NCBI GenBank assembly: GCA_016931875.1
Contig: JAFGDX010000338.1
Span: forward strand, 1 to 5,291
Reading direction: 5' to 3'
DNA: 5,291 nt
From: Prolixibacteraceae bacterium
GTDB taxonomy: Bacteria; Bacteroidota; Bacteroidia; Bacteroidales; Prolixibacteraceae
Translations under genes and position numbers: made by a program
Notes under the pieces: model-generated
Told to the model about the DNA's origin: nothing
Databases searched by the model: none
Seen by the model: the letters and a program-made list of their open reading frames with translations, nothing else
Part shown: piece after piece, positions 1-5,291 of the stretch
Layout of the letters: every line of letters starts with the position of its first letter
Numbering within the stretch: position 1 is the first letter of the stretch

Positions 1-1029
1 AGGAATTTTACTGTGGCTTCGGTTCAGAAAAAAGTTTTTGCCCGTTCCAATTTTGGGTTCATCTTTGTAAACAAAGAATATTTGGATAAACCGGCCAACA
101 GCGATTTATACAACCGCGTTTTTGGCTTTGACTACAACCTGGCCAGCAGCGACAATATCTGGGACGGGAAATTATTTTACCACCGTTCTTTCCAGCCCGG
201 AAATCCGGACAAACAGTTTGCCCAGGGAGTAAGTTTGGGCTACAGCACAAAAAATCTTCAGCTGGAATTTGTTCAGCGTGCGGTTGGCGAAAACTACAAT
301 GCCGAAGTAGGTTATATCCAGCGAAAAGGATACAACTTTTTCAGCCCCGAAATAACCTGGCTTTTTGTTCCGAATAAAAGAATTGTAAGCCACGGCGTTT
401 CAACTGATTTCAGATACTATTTCAACCCCGGGTTCGACAAAATTGAACATGAAAACCTGTTTAGCTACCAGTTTGAATTTCAGGATCGGTCGCAACTAAA
501 AATAGGGTACAAAGATATTTTTATTGAACTGCAGAACGATTTTGACCCCACCCACATAAGCAGCACCAAACTTGCGGCCGGGAGCCAACACAATTTTGGC
601 AACGCCTTTATCAACTACCAGTCGACCCGAAAAACCATGTTCAATTTTCAGCTTGAAGCCGCCAAAGGAACATTCTACACAGGTGATATTCAATATATTC
701 AGGGAGTTTTTGGCTACCGTTACCAACCCTATATAAATTTTGCACTGAATATCAATTATACCGACATGGAACTTGGCGCTCCGTTTGAACACACAAAACT
801 CTGGCTGATTGGCCCTAAAATGGACATCACTTTCACCGATAAACTGTATTGGTCTACCTTTGTTCAGTACAATGAACAAATTGACAACATGAACATCAAC
901 ACAAGATTACAATGGCGCTACCAGCCCGTTTCCGATATTTTTATTGTTTACACCGACAATTACATCCCCGGTGACTGGAATTCGCGAAACCGTGCCTTGG
1001 TGTTAAAAATAACCTACTGGTTAAATTAG
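1..1029 (+). CDS. DUF5916-family protein, C-terminal part (5' end outside window)
   Basis: The reading frame is open from the first base, so this is the last 342 residues of a longer protein. The GTG at 13 is internal and not a convincing start. The residues look like the C-terminal part of DUF5916 proteins, large exported proteins of Bacteroidota (roughly 700-850 aa) that often carry an N-terminal family-9 carbohydrate-binding-like domain. I recognise the characteristic end, with TRLQWRYQP, then IVYTDNY, then NRALVLKITYWLN. The sequence is dense in alternating polar and aromatic strands, for example around YIQGVFGYRYQPYINFALN. This suggests a beta-barrel or extended beta structure at the outer membrane, but that is inference. 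Biochemical function is unknown and the 'hydrolase' label often given to this family is weakly founded. The gene ends in TAG 179 bp before mdh, which has its own promoter, so the two are probably separate transcription units. Confidence 0.75.
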   Translation, partial: RNFTVASVQKKVFARSNFGFIFVNKEYLDKPANSDLYNRVFGFDYNLASSDNIWDGKLFYHRSFQPGNPDKQFAQGVSLGYSTKNLQLEFVQRAVGENYNAEVGYIQRKGYNFFSPEITWLFVPNKRIVSHGVSTDFRYYFNPGFDKIEHENLFSYQFEFQDRSQLKIGYKDIFIELQNDFDPTHISSTKLAAGSQHNFGNAFINYQSTRKTMFNFQLEAAKGTFYTGDIQYIQGVFGYRYQPYINFALNINYTDMELGAPFEHTKLWLIGPKMDITFTDKLYWSTFVQYNEQIDNMNINTRLQWRYQPVSDIFIVYTDNYIPGDWNSRNRALVLKITYWLN

Positions 1030-1046
1030 TTACTGTTGAAAAATCA

Positions 1047-1083
1047 CCGGCTTCATTTTGAGTTTACTAAAATGTTAAACCGG
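1047..1083 (+). terminator. Possible weak hairpin after the DUF5916 gene
   Basis: Two nested inverted repeats lie 18-54 bp after the stop codon: an outer CCGG (1047-1050 with 1080-1083) and an inner CATTTT/AAAATG (1054-1059 with 1069-1074). The two stems are separated by unpaired bases and no T-run follows, so this is a poor intrinsic terminator. It may only be a 3'-end stabilising hairpin. Confidence 0.25.
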
Positions 1084-1102
1084 ATTTCGCCCTTATGAAT
1101 AG

Positions 1103-1133
1103 TTTTAAACATTGATAAAATCAACTATCTTTG
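1103..1133 (+). promoter_or_regulatory. Bacteroidota-type promoter of mdh
   Basis: TATCTTTG at 1126-1133 matches the Bacteroidota -7 consensus TAnnTTTG exactly. Nineteen bases upstream, TTTT at 1103-1106 matches three of four bases of the -33 element TTTG. Transcription would begin near 1139-1140 and give a leader of about 69 nt before the mdh ATG. A second, poorer -7 candidate (TAGTCTTG, 1173-1180, seven of eight) could give a shorter transcript. The leader is AT-rich and shows no Shine-Dalgarno sequence, which is normal for the phylum. Confidence 0.6.
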
Positions 1134-1208
1134 CATTTCTCAAAATTGATGTTAAAAATTTTGTTTATATTATAGTCTTGTTTTAATCATAAAAAACTCA
1201 TTATCAAA

Positions 1209-2144
1209 ATGAAAGTAACAGTAGTAGGAGCTGGTAATGTAGGTGCAACCTGCGCACAAATTGTTGCCCAAAAAAATATTGTTCAGGAAGTGGTGTTGCT
1301 CGACATTAAAGAAGGTATTTCGGAAGGGAAAGCTTTGGATTTATGGCAGACAGCACCCATAAATTACTATGATTCGCGCTTGCTTGGCGTAACCAACGAT
1401 TATTCAAAAACTGCCGGTTCGGAAGTGGTGGTAATCACATCGGGCGTACCAAGAAAACCGGGGATGAGCCGCGACGATTTAATTTCAATCAACGCCGGAA
1501 TTGTAAAAAGCGTTACCGAAAATGTGGTAAAATACTCACCAAAAGCAAAAATCATTATTGTTTCCAACCCGTTGGACGTAATGACTTATGCCTCATACAT
1601 CACAGCTAAAAAGCCAAAAACCGAAGTAATGGGGATGGCCGGAATTTTAGACACGGCGCGTTACCGGGCTTTCCTGGCTGAAGCGCTGGATGTTTCGCCG
1701 CGCGATATTCAGGCTTTATTAATGGGGGGCCACGGCGACACCATGGTTCCGCTGCCACGTTACACTACTGTAGCCGGTATTCCGGTTACCGAACTGATTG
1801 ACGAAGAAAAACTGAATGCCATTGTTGACCGCACCAAAAAAGGCGGTGGTGAGCTGGTAAACCTTATGGGAACTTCGGCATGGTATGCACCGGGGTCGGC
1901 AGCAGCTCAAATGGTGGAAGCCATTGTAATGGACCAGAAACGTATTTTCCCGTGCTGTGTAAAACTGGAAGGCGAATATGGCTTAAACGACATGTTTGTA
2001 GGCGTGCCGGTTAAACTGGGCAAAAACGGTGTGGAAGAAGTAATTGAAGTTGCTTTAAATGCCGACGAAAAACAGTTGCTCAACGATTCGGCCAATGCCG
2101 TAAAAAGTGTAATGGAAGTGCTTGACGGAATGAACATTCTGTAA
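1209..2144 (+). CDS. mdh: Malate dehydrogenase, LDH-like type, NAD-dependent
   Basis: Cytoplasmic enzyme that interconverts malate and oxaloacetate with NAD in the TCA cycle; in anaerobic Bacteroidota it often runs toward malate, and then fumarate and succinate. The protein is 311 aa, the normal length of the LDH-like MDH group. Residues 7-12 (GAGNVG) form the Rossmann dinucleotide loop and D32, at the end of the second strand, should favour NAD over NADP. The substrate loop VPRKPGMSRDD carries R82, the arginine that marks malate rather than lactate specificity, and R88 on the mobile lid. N120 in VSNPLD, the pair D148 and R151 in LDTAR, and the proton-relay H175 in GGHGDTMVP complete the active site. 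The ATG follows an A-rich stretch and a good upstream promoter. A strong terminator 20 bp after the stop suggests a monocistronic transcript. No odd features. Confidence 0.97.
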   Translation: MKVTVVGAGNVGATCAQIVAQKNIVQEVVLLDIKEGISEGKALDLWQTAPINYYDSRLLGVTNDYSKTAGSEVVVITSGVPRKPGMSRDDLISINAGIVKSVTENVVKYSPKAKIIIVSNPLDVMTYASYITAKKPKTEVMGMAGILDTARYRAFLAEALDVSPRDIQALLMGGHGDTMVPLPRYTTVAGIPVTELIDEEKLNAIVDRTKKGGGELVNLMGTSAWYAPGSAAAQMVEAIVMDQKRIFPCCVKLEGEYGLNDMFVGVPVKLGKNGVEEVIEVALNADEKQLLNDSANAVKSVMEVLDGMNIL

Positions 2145-2164
2145 AATAACACTACTCGAAATAT

Positions 2165-2199
2165 AAAACGGTTGGTTCGCTGAATCAGCCGTTTTTTTT
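2165..2199 (+). terminator. Strong intrinsic terminator of mdh
   Basis: AAAACGGTTG (2165-2174) pairs with CAGCCGTTTT (2186-2195) over ten positions with one G-U wobble. The inner GTTC/GAAT can add four more pairs, with a three-base loop at 2179-2181. Eight Ts follow at 2192-2199. It lies 20 bp after the mdh stop and just before the next promoter, so it separates the two genes. Confidence 0.92.
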
Positions 2200-2202
2200 C
2201 CC

Positions 2203-2210
2203 TATTTTTG
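2203..2210 (+). promoter_or_regulatory. -7 promoter element directly before the aspartic protease gene
   Basis: TATTTTTG fits TAnnTTTG exactly and ends four bases before the ATG at 2215. At the expected -33 distance the bases fall inside the mdh terminator hairpin and do not resemble TTTG, so the promoter may be weak. Initiation the usual few bases downstream would begin the mRNA at or next to the start codon, giving a leaderless or nearly leaderless message. Confidence 0.45.
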
Positions 2211-2214
2211 CCGA

Positions 2215-2640
2215 ATGAAAATCAAAATCCCACTCCAAATTATTGAACTGGAAGAAGGAAATTTCCATATCACTGCCACCGGAAAATTCAGCAACGGAAC
2301 AAGCGGTACATGGGCCATTGACACCGGAGCCTCGAAAACGGTATTTGATAAAAATCTGGAGGGATTATATTCTCTTTCGGAAGAAACCACCGAAGAAATT
2401 CATTCGGCCGGCATTGGCGAAAAACCACTCGTCACACGTATCGGAACCATGAATACTTTTTATTTGGGGCGTTTGAAAGTGGAAAACCTGAAAGTTGCGC
2501 TTATCGATTTATCACATATCAATCAACTGTACTACAAAGCCACCAACCTTGAAATATGCGGCCTCATCGGAGGCGACTTTCTGCTAAAACACAAGGCAGT
2601 AATCGATTACAAAAAGAAAGTTTTACAATTAAGTTTGTAA
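2215..2640 (+). CDS. Retropepsin-like aspartic protease, single domain
   Basis: A 141-aa protein with the hallmarks of the retropepsin-like fold. The catalytic loop AIDTGAS lies at residues 34-40 with D36 as the catalytic aspartate, followed by the hydrophobic TVFD. A glycine-bearing segment around GIGEKP (66-71) lies between the two. The second signature GLIGGDFL (116-123) is followed by AVIDYKKKVLQL (128-139), the usual C-terminal strand of this family. With one D-T-G motif per chain, it must dimerise to form an active site, as retroviral proteases do; that is family knowledge. No signal peptide or membrane segment is visible, so it is probably cytoplasmic, unlike many bacterial relatives that are exported or fused to PDZ or repeat domains. 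Substrate and role are unknown. The ATG is supported by the promoter just upstream and by the protein beginning directly in the domain. Its last 12 bp overlap the end of the convergent gene. Confidence 0.85.
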   Translation: MKIKIPLQIIELEEGNFHITATGKFSNGTSGTWAIDTGASKTVFDKNLEGLYSLSEETTEEIHSAGIGEKPLVTRIGTMNTFYLGRLKVENLKVALIDLSHINQLYYKATNLEICGLIGGDFLLKHKAVIDYKKKVLQLSL

Positions 2641-3057
2641 ATTTCTGAATTCTTTTACAGTCTTCGGGACAACACTTTCCAGATATGCTTTCAGAGAGGT
2701 TTCCCTGAAGGAAAACAGGTCCCAGTCAAATTTTTCCAAAAGTTTCAAATTCTCATTCCAAACAAATGCAGTTGCATTGAAATTTTTGTTTTCTGAAAAC
2801 ACCACAACATCATCCTTCCGGTATTCATCGCCTTCAAAATAAGTGAGTATCATCATCGATTTCCGGTCCACATCCAACACAAGCATTCCGTCCACTTTTT
2901 TATTTACTTCGGGAACAATGGCCGGATAATCAGAACCTTTTACCGCCAACCGTTGAAACCCAAACAAAACCGCGGGCAGAAAACTGAAATTTTTCCCTGT
3001 CAATTTTTCAATCAGTTCAGGAAAAAGAAGAGAGCCGTATACAAAAAGGTGTTGCAT
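2629..3057 (-). CDS. Gamma-glutamylcyclotransferase / AIG2-like family protein
   Basis: A 142-aa protein of the gamma-glutamylcyclotransferase-like (AIG2) fold, which releases 5-oxoproline from gamma-glutamyl amines or peptides in characterised members. The substrate-binding loop is LFVYGSL (residues 4-10). The family pattern continues with DYPAIV (43-48), VDGMLV (55-60) and the segment TYFEGDEYRKDDVVVF (72-87). E75 in FEG aligns with the catalytic glutamate of the GGACT/AIG2 group. The C-terminal WDLF...F...LKAYL helix is also typical. The frame can be extended to a GTG at 3081, adding eight residues, but the promoter on this strand (3084-3091) would start transcription at about 3077, after that codon. 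The ATG at 3057 also begins right at the domain, so it is preferred. The true substrate cannot be told from sequence. Confidence 0.85.
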   Translation of the reverse strand: MQHLFVYGSLLFPELIEKLTGKNFSFLPAVLFGFQRLAVKGSDYPAIVPEVNKKVDGMLVLDVDRKSMMILTYFEGDEYRKDDVVVFSENKNFNATAFVWNENLKLLEKFDWDLFSFRETSLKAYLESVVPKTVKEFRNLQT

Positions 3058-3083
3058 AACTTTCAAAAAATCAGGAAACACCT

Positions 3084-3109
3084 CAAATTTACAACCTTCG
3101 CTTTTGCAA
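3084..3109 (-). promoter_or_regulatory. Promoter of the cyclotransferase gene (minus strand)
   Basis: On the minus strand TAAATTTG (3091 down to 3084) is an exact TAnnTTTG -7 element. TTG at 3109-3107 is the nearest -33 candidate, but the spacing is 15 bases, shorter than the usual 19. Expected initiation near 3077 gives a leader of about 20 nt before the ATG at 3057. The -33 candidate abuts that of the divergent promoter. Confidence 0.55.
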
Positions 3110-3133
3110 TCCTGAACTATTTCGGTATATTTG
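3103..3133 (+). promoter_or_regulatory. Promoter of the small membrane protein gene, possibly also of secDF
   Basis: TTTG at 3103-3106, 19 bases, then TATATTTG at 3126-3133: this is a full match to the Bacteroidota promoter consensus in both elements and spacing, the best in the window. Initiation near 3139-3140 leaves about 14-15 nt before the GTG at 3154. This strongly supports a real gene starting there. No comparable promoter is visible between this gene and secDF, so the transcript may continue into it. Confidence 0.75.
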
Positions 3134-3153
3134 CTCCGCTTAAAAATAAGGCA

Positions 3154-3564
3154 GTGAAAATCAGGATAAACATATCAAAAAAAAGGGCTGGAAAGCTGGC
3201 AGTTTTTGCCGCTTTGATTGGAATAGCCGTTTTTTTTGATCATTATTTTGAAAAAAATCCTGTAAAATTGGATCAGTTTTCCAACAAAACCGGCCAGGCT
3301 GCCACTGAACATGGCGCCATTTATTTATTTTCGCAAAACAGTTCAACTACGCTAAAAACCTCTGTTCAAAAAACTCCCGACCGAAAAATTTTTCAGCAGT
3401 CGCACAATAAACTCCTTCAAAAATATCATCATTTAAAAAGTTACCAGGTAGTAAAAAGAGAGGCAAAAATTCAGAAACCCCTTTTTATTTTAACCTGTCA
3501 TTTTCTTCTTTTCCGGAATTACCATTTTACAATTCCCGGCGATGATGTTCCCCTGCCGGCTTAA
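3154..3564 (+). CDS. Unrecognised 136-aa single-pass membrane or exported protein upstream of secDF
   Basis: I do not recognise this protein. Starting at GTG 3154 it has a basic N-terminus (MKIRINISKKRAGK) followed by a hydrophobic segment at residues 15-28 (LAVFAALIGIAVFF). This is a signal-anchor or uncleaved signal peptide, since no lipobox or clear signal-peptidase site follows. The remaining ~105 residues are polar and basic, rich in Gln, Lys, Ser and His (residues 36-107). A short hydrophobic stretch (109-120, with one Cys) then precedes a tail that is acidic and proline-containing (TIPGDDVPLPA). The frame is open up to an ATG at 2953, but that region is antisense to the cyclotransferase gene and lies before the promoter, so the 203-aa version is rejected. 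No other Met occurs in frame. The gene lies 114 bp before secDF on the same strand. A regulatory role toward secDF, as in secretion-monitor peptides, is a guess from position and topology. Confidence 0.6.
   Translation: MKIRINISKKRAGKLAVFAALIGIAVFFDHYFEKNPVKLDQFSNKTGQAATEHGAIYLFSQNSSTTLKTSVQKTPDRKIFQQSHNKLLQKYHHLKSYQVVKREAKIQKPLFILTCHFLLFRNYHFTIPGDDVPLPA
3536..3559 (+). repeat. GC-rich inverted repeat over the last codons of the small gene
   Basis: CCGGC (3536-3540) is complementary to GCCGG (3555-3559) with a 14-base loop. AATT at 3531-3534 and again at 3563-3566 could extend the stem past a short unpaired stretch. It overlaps the codons for the PGDDVPLPA tail and lies next to the TAA. The sequence after it (TTAATTCTTC) is only moderately T-rich, so it could be a weak terminator or attenuator, or part of a pseudoknot with the leader (the loop contains 3543-3550). 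Confidence 0.35.
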
Positions 3565-3678
3565 TTCTTCAAAAATATGGAGCAGTTCTGACTGATCTGC
3601 ACTATTTTCTTCTGAACATCAATTCAGAAATCAACAAAAAATTACAATACAGTTTTAAACATTAAAATCTAAAATCAA
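3565..3678 (+). promoter_or_regulatory. secDF leader with inverted repeats, no gene seen
   Basis: This 114-bp gap has no supported ORF and no good TAnnTTTG promoter; the closest is TATTTTCT at 3603-3610. It holds a perfect 7-bp inverted repeat, TTCTGAA (3610-3616) and TTCAGAA (3623-3629), with a six-base loop and no T-run after it. It also holds a small CAGT/ACTG repeat (3583-3586 with 3591-3594). The bases GAACATCA (3614-3621) are also complementary to TGATGTTC (3543-3550) inside the end of the preceding gene, so two exclusive foldings are possible. The last 50 bases are A/T-rich and unstructured, which in this phylum favours translation initiation at the secDF ATG. Confidence 0.4.
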
Positions 3679-5291
3679 ATGCAAAACAAAGGTGCAATTT
3701 TAACATTTGCAATTCTGTTGGCAGCAGTTTGTTTGTACCAGTTAACCTTTACCTGGAAAGCCAAACAAGTTGAAAAAGATGCCGTGGAATATGCACAGGG
3801 AAATCCTGACCTGGAGTATTTTTATCTCGACTCAATTTCAGGAGAAGTTGTATACAACTTTCTGGGTTTGAAAAAATTTACCTATAAAGATGTAAAAGAG
3901 CTGGAAATGAACCTGGGCCTCGACCTGAAAGGCGGGATGAACGTAACCCTGGAAGTTTCGGTTGACGACCTGATCAGGGCCATGTCGAACTACAGCAACG
4001 ACTCTACATTTAATGCTGCCTTAAAACGGGCAGCAGAACTTCAGAAAACAAGTCAGGAGGATTTTGTTACCCTCTTTGGGCAGGCTTTTGAAGAAATTGA
4101 CCCGAATGCAAAAATGGCCTCTATTTTCAACACACTCGAATTGAGAGACCGGATCAACTTCAACACCAGCAATCAGGAAGTGCTGGATGTTCTGCACGAA
4201 GAAACGTCAGCGGCTATTGACAATGCATTTAACATCATCCGCACTCGTATCGACCGTTTTGGTGTTGCCCAGCCCAACATTCAGCAACTGCAAACCAAAG
4301 GACGTATTTTGGTTGAGTTGCCCGGGGTAAAAGACCAAAACAGGGTGCGTAACCTTTTGCAGGGAACAGCCATGCTGGAGTTTTGGGAAACCTATGAAAA
4401 CCAGGAAGCCTATCAGTACCTGTTGCAGGCAAACGAACGAATTAAAGAACTGGAATCGGACAGCAGTTCAGATACAAGTGAAGAAACGGAAAATGCCGAA
4501 GCAACTGAAACCGACTCTGTTGCACAGGAAGAAAGCTCGTTGCTTTCGGAACTGGAAGCCGGCGCCGGGAGCGATTCAACCGCAGCGTTGGACAACCTGG
4601 CCGATTTCAAAAAAGATTTTCCGCTTTTCGCCCTTTTAAATCCAAGTACCGACCAGGCCGGCCAATTACTTCAGGGACCGGTTGTTGGAATAGCGCATTT
4701 TAAAGATACTGCGAAAATCAACAGCTATCTGAACATGCCTCAAATCAAGAGCATTTTCCCCAGGAATATGATTTTCAGATGGACAGCCAAATCGGTTGAT
4801 GCAACTGAAAACTATTACCGCCTGATTGCACTGAAAGTGACCACCCGCGACGGTCGTGCTCCGCTGGACGGCGATGTAATTACCGATGCCCGCCAGGATT
4901 TCGACCAGTTTGGTTCAAACCCCGAAGTTTCCATGTCGATGAACAGCGAAGGAGCTAAAACATGGCAGAGAATGACCAAGGAAAATGTGGGTAAATCGAT
5001 TGCCATTGTTCTTGACGGATATGTACGCTCGTTCCCCAATGTTATCAACGAAATTTCAGGAGGCCGCTCCAGCATCACCGGGCTGGAAAGTATTGAAGAA
5101 GCAAAAGACCTTGCCAACATTCTGAAATCGGGTAAAATGCCTGCACCGGCTAGGATTATCCAGGAAGAAATTGTGGGCCCGTCGCTGGGACAGGAAGCCA
5201 TTAACAGCGGGTTCTTTTCTTTTCTGATTGCATTTGTGCTGGTATTGGTTTATATGTTTTTCTTCTACAGTAAAAATGCCGGTTTTGTGGC
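3679..5291 (+). CDS. secDF: Protein translocase subunit SecD, probably the N-half of a fused SecDF (3' end outside window)
   Basis: Inner-membrane accessory subunit of the Sec translocon; its large periplasmic domain uses ion flow to help pull exported proteins out of SecYEG. The window holds 537 residues. Membrane segment 1 is at residues 5-24. The periplasmic P1 region begins with the conserved MNLGLDLKGGMNVTLEV (77-93). It continues through AFNIIRTRIDRFGVAQPNI (183-201) and GRILVELPGVKD (208-219). An acidic Ser/Glu-rich stretch (256-302) interrupts it, and then comes the conserved block SMSMNSEGAKTW (418-429), VGKSIAIVLDGYV (437-449) and GGRSSITG (461-468). The segment GKMPAPARIIQEEIVGPSLG (485-504) precedes membrane segment 2 (511-530), where the window ends. 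Bacteroidota usually carry SecD and SecF as one chain of about 1000 residues; that fusion is inferred, not seen. The ATG lies after an A-rich leader without Shine-Dalgarno. No frameshift or stop was found. Confidence 0.95.
   Translation, partial: MQNKGAILTFAILLAAVCLYQLTFTWKAKQVEKDAVEYAQGNPDLEYFYLDSISGEVVYNFLGLKKFTYKDVKELEMNLGLDLKGGMNVTLEVSVDDLIRAMSNYSNDSTFNAALKRAAELQKTSQEDFVTLFGQAFEEIDPNAKMASIFNTLELRDRINFNTSNQEVLDVLHEETSAAIDNAFNIIRTRIDRFGVAQPNIQQLQTKGRILVELPGVKDQNRVRNLLQGTAMLEFWETYENQEAYQYLLQANERIKELESDSSSDTSEETENAEATETDSVAQEESSLLSELEAGAGSDSTAALDNLADFKKDFPLFALLNPSTDQAGQLLQGPVVGIAHFKDTAKINSYLNMPQIKSIFPRNMIFRWTAKSVDATENYYRLIALKVTTRDGRAPLDGDVITDARQDFDQFGSNPEVSMSMNSEGAKTWQRMTKENVGKSIAIVLDGYVRSFPNVINEISGGRSSITGLESIEEAKDLANILKSGKMPAPARIIQEEIVGPSLGQEAINSGFFSFLIAFVLVLVYMFFFYSKNAGFV

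Noticed and set aside
13..15. GTG at 13 as the start of the first gene
   Set aside because: The frame is open to the window edge and the protein is clearly the C-terminal part of a much longer family.
496..879. 127-aa open frame on the minus strand
   Set aside because: It lies wholly antisense to the DUF5916 coding sequence, has no promoter or recognisable protein features, and its residues reflect the reverse complement of strand-rich codons.
3577..3591. Mini-ORF of four codons (MEQF) in the secDF leader
   Set aside because: Too short to support, with no initiation signal or conservation evidence.
3603..3610. TATTTTCT as a promoter for secDF
   Set aside because: It misses the last two informative bases of TAnnTTTG and has no -33 partner; kept only as a weak possibility in the leader entry.
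4394..4639. Open frames on both strands around the acidic SecD insertion
   Set aside because: They overlap the continuous secD frame, and their composition is the out-of-frame reading of Glu/Ser-rich codons.
4815..5201. 128-aa open frame on the minus strand
   Set aside because: It is antisense to a highly conserved part of SecD, including the GGRSSITG and VGPSLG segments, and is a shadow of that gene.

Overview
The window looks like chromosomal DNA from a Bacteroidota bacterium, probably class Bacteroidia in the broad sense (a Marinilabiliales-like genome would fit). This rests on the DUF5916-type envelope protein, the LDH-like malate dehydrogenase, the SecD N-half with a leader-like first membrane segment, the absence of Shine-Dalgarno sequences with A-rich stretches before start codons, and four exact matches to the Bacteroidota -7 promoter element TAnnTTTG. 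The lineage call is inference from gene content. No mobile element, CRISPR array, tRNA or rRNA was seen.

Layout, left to right. Positions 1-1029 hold the 3' end of a large DUF5916-family protein with a beta-strand-rich C-terminus. A 179-bp gap carries the promoter of mdh (1209-2144), a complete malate dehydrogenase that ends at a strong intrinsic terminator (2165-2199). Directly behind the terminator lies a compact promoter and a 141-aa single-domain retropepsin-like aspartic protease (2215-2640). Its 3' end overlaps by 12 bp the 3' end of a convergent gene on the minus strand, a gamma-glutamylcyclotransferase/AIG2-like protein (2629-3057). Upstream of that gene two divergent promoters are packed back to back (3084-3133). 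The plus-strand one (TTTG-N19-TATATTTG) drives a 136-aa unrecognised protein with one N-terminal membrane segment, best started at a GTG at 3154. After a 114-bp leader with inverted repeats, the SecD part of a Sec translocase accessory subunit begins at 3679 and runs off the right edge. It is probably a fused SecDF.

The most interesting part is 3103-3679. A small protein with a signal-anchor-like N-terminus sits immediately upstream of secD(F), on the same strand, behind the only clear promoter. The leader between them contains alternative, mutually exclusive RNA pairings, one of which involves the last codons of the small gene. This resembles in layout the known secretion-monitor systems (SecM-secA, VemP-secDF2, MifM-yidC), where a stalling nascent peptide controls a downstream Sec or YidC gene. 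No known arrest motif is recognised, so this is a hypothesis, not an assignment. The other genes are ordinary housekeeping or envelope genes without an evident shared pathway.
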